The notes below the pieces were generated by a model. The model had not been told where the DNA came from and ran no database searches. It was given only the letters and a program-made list of their open reading frames with translations. Shown piece after piece: positions 9,450 to 21,500 of a stretch of DNA of 64,000 bases. How positions within the stretch are numbered: position 1 is the first letter of the stretch; each line of letters begins with the position of its first letter. The stretch is from NCBI GenBank assembly GCA_033558025.1, contig JAUCEF010000008.1, positions 2,666,001-2,730,000 on the forward strand. The letters are read 5' to 3'. The stretch comes from Phytophthora sp. 'mugwort'. Taxonomy: Eukaryota > Oomycota > Peronosporomycetes > Peronosporales > Peronosporaceae. Position numbers and translations under genes: made by a program.

Positions 9450-10700
9450 GGAAAAACAAGCAGTGGCACCACGTGGAAAGTGGCAAAATATTGCCAATGA
9501 AAACTTTTTATGTTTCTACTTATCCGCTCATTTTCGGCAGCCATGGCTGGTCTAAGCGCTGGCGGGACGATCTCATTATTTCAGCGTAACAGGCCTTGCA
9601 GTCGGTTCTGCCAACCCGCACGACTTGCTGAAATGTTTTATTTGTAACTGGATTTCCCACAACGACGCTGTGCAGTCTCAGCCCCGCGATTTACCGACTG
9701 CTTCGTCTCGCTACTATCACTCGATACTGTTGTTCAGCCTGTGCCAATGATAAAAGTACCATTGACGGGTCTGATAACTCCCTGGACGCCTCGATTGCAA
9801 ATTGAACGAAGACGGATCGGAAAGATGATGTTTCTATTTTTAACGTTAGTGTTGCGTACGCATCCGTTTGAAAGCCGTGGAATAAATGTATTTTAATAGG
9901 TTCGAAGGAGTGAACTAAAAGTGAAGAGGTCGTGGTCGTTAAACTTGCCGCGTGTTTCCTCCACGAACGAGAAACGTAATATTTTAACTTGACCGAGTAA
10001 CTGCCGAGGCGGTGCGGTACGGCTTGTACGCGGAACAAATCAATGAGTTTAAGCACGAAGTTTGCATAGGCTGCCGATTTTCGACTAGCTATATTTGTGC
10101 TGCTGTACTTGTCCATGCCGCTGTATTAGTGCCGACAGAACTGCCTTCAACAGGTGGGTAGAGGAAGAGACGACTGATTTTAACAAGACGCACAAGGAAG
10201 AAGCAGGTCATTGCACCGTCAACACGACTGGTCAGCCAAATCGAATCCAAACGACGAGCTGCTTATTACAGTATTGAAGATGACCAGTGCAACGGGTAAG
10301 TAATAATTATCTTGATTTTATATCCAGAGTCATACAGGGAGGTCTGAATCTATTTATTTTAAATACCGTCCTCAAAGAGATAAACTTACTTACAGAAGAT
10401 GCAGTTTGCATTATATTTTCCAATACCCACAAGATTATTCATTATATTTTTTTAATTATAATGAATAACCTTGTTGATATTGGCTTTATCCGACATTGTG
10501 AACCCATAGTAGCCCTCGAATCCGTTCCCATCGTCTTGGCTGCTCTACAAGACGGTTGACAGTGTTACAACAATGAGATTGTGGACGTGTGTAGTCCGCA
10601 CTAATTAACCATGCTCACTTATATTATTTAAAGAAGGGTTATGTGGTTACGTGAATATGTAAACTCACACAACGTATCCGTTGTGGATACTTAATGGCTT
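9450..10700. other. Intergenic, no gene supported
   Basis: About 1.25 kb, AT-rich after 10280. The longest frame (9691-10116 minus, 141 codons) has no recognisable domain and I do not support it. The stretch leads into the decayed Copia element; no convincing 5' LTR was found. Confidence 0.5.
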
Positions 10701-10759
10701 GGGTCCTGCAAGGACAACAAAATTCTCAGTCATAACTGAATTTCCTTTCAGCTACTCAA

Positions 10760-11059
10760 GACTCCGTCGCCCTCACTTCTCCTCCTACGATCCTTGACAG
10801 GTCACGAACCCAACCCAAGATTCAAGCGCCGACGACCTCGATTTTCCGCGCCTTAACGGCCGGAACTTTGTGGACTAGAAGACTCGTGTGACCGCCGCCC
10901 TCGAAGGCAAGAACCTCATCGGCATCGTCACAGAAGCCGACTATGCGGGCGACGAGGACTTCGACTTCTATTCGGATAAGAACTGAACGCAGCGCTGACC
11001 GACCTAAGAGACATGAAGGTCGCGCTAGATGCCGCCGGGGCACCCAAGGCCGACGACAC

Positions 11060-11090
<31 letters not shown>

Positions 11091-14000
11091 CCTCACCGAG
11101 TGAGTCCTTCATCAACTCAAATTCGGAGGCCGCTACCGCTGGATACGACGGCGGTGTGGAAATGGGTCATGTACACACCCTTCCTTTAGTCCTTAACTGC
11201 TAATAGCTTGAAAATTTGAAGCGGGTTGAGAAGCAGAAGGCCAAGCACCAGAAGCTGAGCTCGAGAAGCTACGGCTCGATGAATCAAAGGCTAAATCCTT
11301 CCTCATCAAAGCCATCGATCATCAACACGTTATCGCGGTGAAGGATACGACTACGGCGTACGAGATTTTTCGAACGCTCTGTAGCAAGTATGAAGGTGCC
11401 GCCGTCCACGGCGATCAGTGGATGGCGGCACCTTTATACTACCTGATGACTTTCAAATACGAGGAAATTTCCGACCTCATGACCTTCATCATCGACTTCA
11501 AGGCTCTATGAAGACAGCCGCGAAAGCCACGACCAGTGTGCTGAGCGACAATCAAAAATCGCTCTATCTGTACCTGTCTTTCCAGACTGACAGCCGGAAG
11601 TTCATTCCGTACAAAAACTGGAAACGGCTCATCGAGACCAAGGTCCAGAATGAGGTAGCATGCAATCGCTACGTCCTTAGATAAGGGACACCAAAGTCCA
11701 AGGAGACCCAAGCTGAGAGAGCCCTTCAAGCCACAATTCCAATGCCAGCCGCTCTCCAAGTCGCTGCCAAGATGGAGACAGCAAGTCGTGGCTGCATTGA
11801 AGCACATACTGCCACCGCGACAACCACGGCAATGTTGACTGCTACATCCTCAAGCGTCAACTACGTGAAGACCAAATCAAGGGCGGTATGGATCTTCCTG
11901 GCAACGTCAAGCTGAAGGCACCGCAAGACACGTAACGTCAGCATGCTTACAAGGGTGACTACAAGGGGAACCGCGTCTGGAACTCACGGACCAACTATAA
12001 TAGCCGTGAAAAGAGAAAAAAAAACGTTTTTTGGATAACGCCAAGATCGCCGTGGAAATCACGGCCGTAGCGCCCAAGGAAAACGAAACCATTTCCACGG
12101 TCGACGCAACCTAGGTGTCAATGCATTTGACAACAACGAGTATGGTATAATTGCCATAGCAACGCTCGACCTTATCTCAATCGAGCACCACGATCCAATA
12201 TGGACGATCGATTCCGGCTGCACTCGTCACGTCCAACCCAGACTGGTTTCAGACCTTTGAACGGGCCGCAGGCAAGTCCATTACGGTTACGGTCGGGGCA
12301 ATGAACCGATCCCTATTACGAGAGCAGGTGACGTGAGCTTGACCATCAGCGACACGAAGAGAAACGACAGAGTCATTACATGACCAACGTACTGATCGCA
12401 CCTGCACTCACTTTAAAACTTGCTCTTTGTCCGTCAAGCTGTCGAAACCGAATACAAGATCAATTTTCCAATCGCCAAGAAATGTGTCCTGTTCTCCGAT
12501 CGCGGAACCAAGTTCGAAGCCAAGACTGGAAATGGTATTCGCCTCTACCACTTCGATGCTCGCCAGGTGGACACTAACGAAGCGGCCTATGTGGCCAAAT
12601 CTGGTACGTCCGATAGTATTTTTTTCTGGCACAAACTAACCGGTCATCCCAACTTTAACATTATGCAGGATCTGGCCAAGTCGGACATCGTCAAAGATAT
12701 GGGGATGCCGACATTCGACTTAAGCAAATACTGTTTTTGCCCCTCAGACGCATACGCTAAGGCACATCGGAATCTATTCAACGTACTGTTAAAAGGGCAA
12801 AATTCCCTCTTGAAAAGGTTCACACACAGCCTTTGGCTGGGTCCCTTCCTGCTCCAACACTATCAGGATGTCAGTACTTATTGTCCTTTATTGATGGCTA
12901 TCCGCGTTATTTATTCATCTACACTATAAAGCGCAAGTCAGGCCTGTATGTCCGCTACGAGGATTTCCGAATGAAGGCGCGAATCATGTTTTGTGCTGAT
13001 GTGGGCCAATTAGCAAACCATGCTAATATGCATAATGGAGAAATCCGGAACCTCCAAAGCGACAATGCTCGTGAATATGAAAAGCTGGGGAGAACTATAT
13101 TCGAGAAATATAATATATATAAACGCTCAGTTTACCAATGCATACACATCACAACAGAATGATTTGGCAGAGAGAGGCATGGGCACACTCCTTGAACGAA
13201 CACGAGGATTTCTGATTGACTGAGATCGGCCCCAACCACTTTGGAGTGAGTGCGTCAAGAGCGTAGCTGACCTCCTCAACATGACCCCGAGCTCTGTAAC
13301 GACACCTAGCTCCCTATAAAAAATGGTTCAAAACGAAACCATCAGCTCATTACATCAAAGTATTTGGTTGGACGGCATACGTTTTCTTATTCAGGAGATA
13401 TACTGCAACCAACTCAGAAAACGGGCTAGCAAATGCATGTATCTGGGAATTCCATCCAACAAAAAGGGCTACAGACTCTTGGATACCACAGATAATCGCA
13501 TTATTTACAGTCGCGATGTTACCTTCCGCGAACATGAATCCCAAGCTGGATTTTCTCGGTGCAAAGATCAAACCAGACTTATTTAGTCCTAAAGCCGGCA
13601 CTGGAATTACAGTGCTATCACTCCCTCGATTGCTTTTGATGACAGAAATGCGAAAACGCAATGTTAATGCGCTTGCAGCTAAAGAAACCATGTTGAGTTT
13701 CTCGCCTATATTTGCCAAAATTGACCGATGGAGTGAATCGCCCCAAGACAATCTTTCAGTCCTTTGGACATGCCCGGCCTATGCGCTCGCAATGAATATA
13801 ACCATACTTAACGGTGTCATAGTGAACAAGTGTTTCGCGACCTTGCCCGATTTGGTGCGTAATTGATTCTGTGAATCGCGCATAGAAATTTTGAGTAGAA
13901 AGCACAATACCAGCGCCTAACAAAGCCAACCCACTCTCAGAAAGCACAGACACTGATCTAATAGCAGCTCTACTTAATGTTCATCCCGACAAAAAAGACG

Positions 14001-15700
14001 AACGCAAAACTCGTCGCACAGTCATCTAAACCATGCTTGCCTCAGAGATATATCGGAGCAAAAGACCTACAAGGCAGCCATGCAGCTCCCTGAAGCTCCT
14101 CACTAGAAAATGACCCCACGGTCTGAGTACAAGTATCTTATGGACAACAAAACATGGGAACTGACCAATTTGTCCAGATGGCGAAGTGCATTGCAATGCA
14201 TGTGGGGATTTGTCAATTCAAATACAAAGGCGATGGCACAATTGATCGTTGCAAAGCTCGCCTAGTTATCAAGGGTTTCCACCAAAGATATGGAATTGGC
14301 TACGACGTAACTATCTCCCAAGTCGACCGTATGGAAGTCCTACGAGTTCTACTTACCATCGTTGCTGTACTTAACATGGACAAAGTCATTAAATGGACGT
14401 TAAAACCACATTCTTAAATGAGTACCTGTACTCATTTCACGGAACAACCTGAAGGGTTGCTTGCCAAAGAAAAGAACACCTCGTATGCAAAATTATGAAG
14501 GGCCTGCATGGCCTCTAACATGCCCCTCGCGACTGGTACTTGACTTTAGCTACCATGAAAATTTGCAAACTGGCAAAAGACCAATACATATTTATAGGTG
14601 AAATTAACGGACGTACATGCTACATTCTTGTCTAGGTCGATGACCTCCTCAACATTGCAGCTACAGTCGACATATCAAGGACGCACTTAAATAAAAAAAT
14701 ATAGCGTTTCAAAAATGCCCGGCCTGGGTGAAGACCAATACCTCTTAGAGTGGTCCATTGTGCGGGTCATAAAAACCGCTCCATCTTCATACATCAAGAA
14801 AAATACACTACCAAAGTCCTGGATCGCTTCTTCCATCTCAATTCATATCCACTGGGAACACGACAGATCCGAGTATCAAACTGTCTGTTGATGTGTGCCC
14901 ACAAACCCCTTCTGAGCACGATGAGATAAAGGCGACCCCGTACCGAGAGGCAGTCGGTAGCTTTATGTACTGGATGATGGGAACCAGACGCGACCTCGCC
15001 TTTTCCTGGGAGAAGTTAGCCAGTTCTTGTAAATCCTGGCAAACAACACTGGAATGCAGTTAACCGAGGCCTTCGATACATCAGTGGTACACGCAACCTG
15101 GCTAGTACGCTTGGCGGCTTATATAACCTCGAGCAATATACCACACAGCATTATTTGACAGCGTTTTCAGACCCTGACTATGCCAACTGCCCAGACACAC
15201 GGCGATCTGCGAGAGGGTACCTCACCTTCCTGTGCGTAAGTCGAATTTCGTGGCAGTCTAGAAAGCGCCACACAGTGGTGCTATCGTCAACAGAGTCAGA
15301 GTACGTAGCTTTGTGCCATTGTATGCAATAAGTTATCTTTCTCAACCTACTACTTGTAGAACTAAACTCGAGAGTCCATGTGCAATTACCATCTATATGA
15401 CAACCTGATCGGTATAACTTGCCTATAAACAAATCTTCAGAGTCAAAGTAAGCACATTCATTTGCGCTTTTCACTCGTTCAAACGAAAGTAGAGCGTAAA
15501 TAATTTGAAATGCTGTGCTGCAATACAAAAGCATGGTGGCAGACATCTCACTAAATTATGGAGCAAGCCAACATCTACAAAACTCAGAAATGCGGTCTGC
15601 ACTGCGACGCAAACATAACACTAAACGCAAAGTACGAAGTAACAAAACCCAAGCAAGTCAAGCAAGTATACGCTTAACGTGTTCTGGGAATATTATATAT
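10760..15700 (+). mobile_element. Ty1/Copia retrotransposon, decayed, gag-PR-INT-RT-RH order
   Basis: Coding relics lie in Copia order across about 5 kb, broken by stops and frameshifts. Gag begins near 10830 (LNGRNFVD, stop, KTRVTAALEGKNL; the stop stands where the family has Trp) and continues to about 12118 (DTTTAYEIFRTLCSKYEG). A protease relic is at about 12200 (DSGCTRHV). The pre-integrase HKLTGHPNFN lies near 12630, and the integrase core at about 12880-13230 (FIDGYPRYLF, QSDNAREY, QQNDLAERGMG). Reverse transcriptase spans about 14115-14670 (CKARLVIKGFHQ, MDVKTTFLNEYL, a stop inside the YVDD region). RNase H covers about 14940-15330 (YREAVGSFMYW, SSTESEYVAL). No LTR pair was recognised. 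It cannot encode a functional polyprotein as it stands. Confidence 0.85.
11060..11088 (+). repeat. Poly-G tract (29 G)
   Basis: A run of 29 consecutive G inside the gag relic of the Copia element. It may be an expanded mononucleotide repeat or an assembly artefact; the true length is uncertain. Confidence 0.9.
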
Positions 15701-15720
15701 ATTATTAAAATATTGTAAAA

Positions 15721-18700
15721 CAACCAGAAAAAAAGAAAACTGTACATGTAATGTGCCAATTATTGGGTACCTGTCTATTTGTTGCACTTCTATGTCGTCC
15801 GCGGAATGTCCTCGCTGGATTATACTCCATCAATGTGCTGGAAGTAGGAGTACAGTTTTTCTAAATCGTTAGGGAAGGACATGGAGTTGTCTGATTCGGT
15901 AAACCGATGCTTTGGGCCTACATTGGATCGTGCGATACAATGAAAAGTTCCCTTTGTTGCTGGATGTCGCCCGATGATAAGGAGGACCGGCTTGCGAGAG
16001 AGCCTAATGCGCCGAGCTAGTTTGTCAGTCTTGCACCTGAACTTCGTGTTCAGGTATCGAGCTGCTTCCCACGCTGCTGGAGTGCCACGTGCATTGCGTG
16101 GGTCGAATACGCACCATCGCACACATGGCCGTGGTCCTGATCCGGCCGCTGAATTTTCAGGCTCTGAAGCACGGACCTCTGAAGCACGGGCCTCAATGCG
16201 CAACCCAAGAAGTCGCGCTGCTGGAGAGCATTGCTCACCGAGAAACAAGCCGTAAAAGGATGCCCGATCTGGCAGAGCTTCCTGGCTCTGGCAAAGGACC
16301 GACATAAGCAAACGTATCGACATGTAAGTCGTACGTGTGGAGATAATACTTACAATCGAGTAAGCACATTATCTGTCATTAAGTCCGATACATTTTCGGA
16401 GTAGAGGCAATGTATGCATCGTAGCTGGCCAGACAGGGCCCCGAGACTCAATGACACTAAATGCACTACATTGATGTATGCTGAAGGTGCTTATAGAAAT
16501 ATAGAAGACTCACCTTGAAAGTGTTGATAACGTTGACCTTGGAGCTACTTGGCGATTTATAATATGAATGAAAGCAGCTCCGCACATCGACCTACCTCAA
16601 AATGCAGACAAGCGGCCCGCAAATGCATGCGATGATGTTGGGAATGCGTACCATCGCAAAAACCAAAAAGGCACTTGCGCCAATGCAACGATACGCCGAA
16701 ACTTGCAGTTGAACTGCTACATCTCACAATAACACGTGCCATATTGATACATCTATTAACTATAAAAATATTCTATCTCACAATAAATGCGAAGCGCTGC
16801 CAAAAAGGGCGGCGCTCCGCCTCGATGCGACGATGCCGCGAGGTCAACCGCTCTAAGCCTCGCAATCCTGGGACGATGGAACTGGGAATTCCTGGAACGA
16901 AGGCGCACACCGCTCTCCCCTCTCCGTGAGAGAGGCTGTTTACCAGTTGGGATCCATAACTACAGCAGTACGGAAATTTCCGCACTGCTTCACGTATCCC
17001 TGCGTTCCGCCAGGACGTTCATCACTTTACATCGCTGCCTTCTTCAAGGTCTCGAGAGAGCCTATCCAGCACACCGACGCGTACACAAGGCGACCAAGAA
17101 CAGACGATCACGTATCATTGGGAACCCTTCCGTTAGTCAGTGTCTACGAGCAGTTGGGTTTAATCATATTTGGACCGATCCCGCGGCACCACATGATGCA
17201 CTTGACACGACCGACTACGATTGCTGCCGTACTTGCTTTCACACTGGCGGGACCTGAATGTATCTTTTCCACCATGGGGGGGAAGGTGAAGTTGGGTTGT
17301 AGGGCAGGTCATCCGCTGATTAGGCCCTTGGCATCCCTAGAAGCCCCACTGTGTTACCCCCGGGCACGAACAGTCATATCTGCGTTCTTGAGCACTCCAT
17401 GTGTCGCGTAGATAGAAAATGGACCCGGCGAGACTCCACAATGCGTCAAATTGTCAGACATCTTGAGGTATACGGATCATGGTGTTCGTCAGCATAATTC
17501 GCGACACGCGACAGTCTTCAATACGACCGCTGTTCTCTGCTAGCGTGTGTGAATCTCTAGCAGCCCGTCTTTTATGTACATCTTCACAGCTTGGTCGTGT
17601 TGAAGCTTGCCTGCGTACAAGGCTGCCAGCACCATATCGTGTTCATTCCTGCTCTACTCTCAAAGCCTCGGTAAGTCATGCAATCCCACAACTCGATAGG
17701 ATTGACTCGAAACACGACCGCCTCGTATATGAACACTCATTGGGACCCCCGCAGACGTAAGTCCCAGCAGTTCTTTTCCGACGTAAGTAAAACCCGTTCT
17801 TCTGCTTACAGTCATACTGCCATGACATGGTTCACGGCCTTCTTCTAGCTGGTCCAGACGCGACCTTGACGTTCCAATGCATTGTTGCGTCATGGAAACC
17901 TTCGTCCCGATGACTTGGTAATCGGCTCGTTCTCCGTCATTCCAGCACCTTGCTCGCTGGCCGAATCCGCAGATGCGTAGTTTTGGTAGCCTGTGGCTTA
18001 GTGAGCTTGGATGATGCCGGAATGCCGGGCGAAACCGATCACAGTAGCATGTGTAGCAGCAGGTCTTCGTGGACGCGCCGCCGCTTCGCAGAGGTTCTAA
18101 CCTCTAGTTGGTCTCCGTTTTTTTTTGCGGCCACCGAAGTCGCCAAGGGGTTCCAGCCTTCGACTCACTTGTTGGAAAGGATGTTAGCAATTTCACAATG
18201 CTCATTTTGTGCTTCAAGGTACAGTTGACCCCCCCCCTCAATATTTTGCGGCAGTGCATGGTTCGAACAGTGTTATCCTTCAAATACCTGTTCTGGTCTC
18301 GGTCTTTAACGACAGGCAACGACTGACAAATCCCGAAATATGTCACGAGAGGGTCGTACGTCTCGAGAAAAAAACAGATATATTTAGCTAATCGAACTTA
18401 CGGAATATTTGTGTATTTCCATGTACATGGCTGCTTTTTTTTGCCGCTGCGCCTAATGTAATCATGCACTTTCCAAAACACAAGATGCACCAGTCGCTTT
18501 ATTTGCTATAATTGGGTGGACTAGATGGATACTTGCTTTTAATAAGAATCCTTGAGGTTTTAGCTAATATTCAGACGAGATAGAATAACGTTTTGTCCTT
18601 AAGAAATCTAAGGACACAAAATCAATTCCACCTACCTTATTACCAATACTAAAGTTTCCGGAAGCGCTCTCCTGGGCTAATTGCAATTGTTACATAACGT

Positions 18701-19600
18701 ATGAGGTTAGGATACAACTTGTTTGCTTGGGTTTGCATGTTTTGGTCTGTGCATTACCGTTTTCTTGGGACCGACCAAATCGGTTATATGAGCGTATAAA
18801 CTTTAGTTTTAACCAATGAGACGTCATTATTCTAGCGTTGCATCTTTTTTTTGCTGCCGTTTTCAGATGCAAGATGCTATTGTCCTATCCTGAGACATGA
18901 ACATTGCCCTAATCTGTCCAATCTGGAGCACATCATCACATGGTGACAAGAAACGGGCAACAGAAAAGACGTGCTCTTGACGAAAAGTGATGGTATCACA
19001 CAGTCGACATTTTCAATTGTTTTGCTCCCACAGGAGGCGGAAATTTCCGTTCTAAATGGCGGCAGATTTCAGACTCAGCAGTACAGGCAGATTGGACAGA
19101 CTCGACACTTACTTTCGAGCTTTTGGGTTCGTATGATTGGACAGACTGGACTTGGTGACTTACGCGGATCCTTGCGACAACCACAGATATACAGATATCA
19201 CCCTCATAATTTAAATTTAGACTGGGCTGGTTGAACAGATTATTCAGACTCATGTAGTGAACGATAGACGACAATACTTCGAGCGCGTGAGCGAGATAAC
19301 TGTACCTATAGAACGCAGCAGCATCCTCGGAATCATAGCGACTCGATGATACGTCGCGCAGGTGAAGCTCAATTGAAACATTTGGCGGGGCTCGGGTTCC
19401 CGCATAATTAACTTCAATATACCGGCATATTGTTTTGTGCCAGCTTCTATCTAGTACTTTTGCGGGGGAGCCACGGAAGAGAAGCCACGGAAGAGAGCAC
19501 ATCTCTGAAGGAAAGTGAATTTCAGCTCTCTCGGATGTAACGGCTATCAGCACGCAACGGTTTCTTGCGTGCCAGTATGTCATCAAAGCCTTCGAAAGGC
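15721..19600. other. Repeat-derived region without supported genes
   Basis: Frames here are short and carry no clear domain. The longest are 15820-16323 (minus, 167 codons), 16787-17257 (plus, 156 codons) and 18996-19586 (minus, 196 codons). The 16787 frame contains a segment (SSTEISALLHVSLRSA) that resembles the recognition helices of a Tc1-type transposase, then degenerates. A small direct repeat (AGCCACGGAAGAGA, twice) sits near 19470-19498. I assign no function. Confidence 0.45.
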
Positions 19601-20592
19601 TCCCACTCTACAAAAATTGCGATGCGCAATCGAAAAACCGGACAGGTCGAAGTGAATCGGCTCGTATTCGCGCTGTAGCATTGCTTGGCGAGGCGACAGT
19701 GGTGTAGATCAGACGTGACTGTGACTCCCGGGACATTGTTATGGTGCAGCCGACAGGCAACAATCGAAAGGAGGTGTCCTTCAGCTGATTCAGCAGGGGC
19801 ATCTACTCGGGTTACCTGGGCTATCATCCCAGTTGGAGGCTATCGTGTCGATAGGCTACGAGATGTGTTGAGACAAGGGGTTGGTACTTTACATACTCGC
19901 CGACCACCCCAAACGCCATGGCATGCATTTGGCGACGACGCTTTGGCTACGTTTAAGAGTCATTGCAGCACATGGAAACTGGAGGAACAGCTTCCCGTGT
20001 GCATATCGGCGCCCTCGCCAGTATTTACAGAGCCAAACCCCACGTGGAAAGCACTTCATCATGTTACGTGTTGCGGTGACCCGCGCGAATCTTGACGTCC
20101 GCACGCTCAGTTATTCTCGTTTCACTCAGTACGCTCACTTCCACTACCCCGGAGTACGCTTGACACGAACATCGGAGGATGTGTGCGATTACTGTGTGCG
20201 TATCGACATTCGACTTCAGCAAGATGGCATCAGCTCAGAAGAAAAGACAGAGACCCCTCTAGAGAAAGGCTCCCATCTCGCAGCAGCAATCGCACAACGT
20301 CATTTCGTATCTTCGTTCATCAAGTCGTACATCGCTGTACATGCCCCAGAACAAGTCGTGCCTGAATCAGGCATACTCGATGTCTTTGATGAAAAGTGTA
20401 ACGGAATGCGAACGCAGTCACGATATTAGTCGTCAAATTGAAGATCCAAACAGATGCAGAATTCAAATCCAAGCTTAGGGTTTCGGTGGCGGCATTTCGA
20501 TGCCCCATTACGGCACATGTACGTCCATCGGTCGATTACTTCAACAGTAGCCTCATCCGCCAGAACTTTGTCGTAGCTGACATCACAAGCGG

Positions 20593-20681
20593 TCGTAATA
20601 AATTTTGTTTCTAGAAGTCTTTCCATTGGGATCGATGAGCGATCCCAAGGGAAAGACTTCTAGAAACAAAATTTATTACGA
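20593..20681. repeat. Near-perfect 42-bp inverted repeat with 5-bp loop (foldback)
   Basis: Left arm 20593-20634, loop 20635-20639 (ATGAG), right arm 20640-20681. The arms match at 41 of 42 positions by eye. It interrupts the transposase-like relic and looks like a small foldback or MITE-type insertion. Confidence 0.9.
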
Positions 20682-20740
20682 TCCATTGGGATCGATGAGC
20701 GATCCCAAGGGAAAGACTTCTAGAAACAAAATTTATTACG
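20622..20740 (+). repeat. 59-bp direct duplication of the hairpin's right half
   Basis: Bases 20622-20680 are repeated at 20682-20740 with a 60-bp period and no visible difference. The second unit repeats loop and right arm of the foldback, giving one left arm and two right arms. Confidence 0.9.
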
Positions 20741-21500
20741 ACGCACTCTGTAGCCTTCGGCTATTTACCAGTTGACGACCCTATAAGACCACCAGAGGCG
20801 TGGAAGGCCTGTGCCCGAGTGAGCTTCAGTCTGCTGGATAATTGCGTTGGCCAGAACAAGTCCAAGGCAGTGCACATGTACTTCGCGCTACTATCAGTAC
20901 TATTCCCCTACAAAAGGTCGTGCTGTCTTTCTGTTGCCAGGCCATTCTCACCATATTGCCGATAGTGTTGTGGCCTGGTGCCGCTGAGCAACTTCCGGTC
21001 TGAATCTCTACACCCCGATGACGTTAATCAACGTGGTGAACAAAGCTAAAAGCATGCATGGTGTCTTCCTCGACCACAAGGATCCTTATCGCCCATTTTT
21101 CATTGACTGGGAACCGCTGCTCAGCAAGTACTGGGTGGCTATACCGCAAACTACACCTGCTCGAAATTGACTCCGAAATATGCACGTCACGCAAATTTGT
21201 CGACACCCCTGGGTCAATCACACTCAGAAAGGTGAAGCCAGGCGTCAGCACGATGACGCAAAAAGCAATTATGTGCGAGTTGTTCGGACCATCAATATTC
21301 AGCCTTGGCGATGCGTCAGTCGTGATGTACGGCTTCTGCGTCACCCGGTTAGGGCTTTGACAGCTAAGAGCCGAAGTCGCTTTCGGAAAAGTACCTCTCG
21401 ATCCTGATAAAATTTTGGACTACTAGCTACCCAAACGTGTCTGATGCTATTGTGAAGGCGAGGGGGAAACCGGGGAAGAAGATACTGGAGTCTCGACGGA

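Larger units (their letters stand above)
19840..21500 (+). pseudogene. Transposase-like relic with DNCxGQNKS motif
   Basis: A broken reading frame is traced by YSRFTQYAHFHYPGVRL (near 20110), a CDYC pair (20190), then after a hairpin insertion VAFGYLPVDDPIRPPEAW (20755) and DNCVGQNKSKAVHMYF (20840), followed by a relic of a Gly-His-Ser and Asp-Arg segment near 20940. The DNCxGQNK block and downstream acidic and His residues are typical of a large transposon-derived family in oomycetes and invertebrates whose members are usually annotated only as domains of unknown function. Stops and frame changes make it non-functional. The exact superfamily is uncertain. Confidence 0.5.

Noticed and set aside
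8691..9497. 268-codon minus frame over the zinc-ribbon gene
   Set aside because: No domain and low complexity; the plus frame has the Cys4 ribbon and a good start.
9691..10116. 141-codon minus frame
   Set aside because: No recognisable motif, no paralogue in the window and ordinary composition; insufficient to call a gene.
18996..19586. 196-codon minus frame
   Set aside because: Open but no domain, within repeat-rich DNA; could be chance or an unknown relic.
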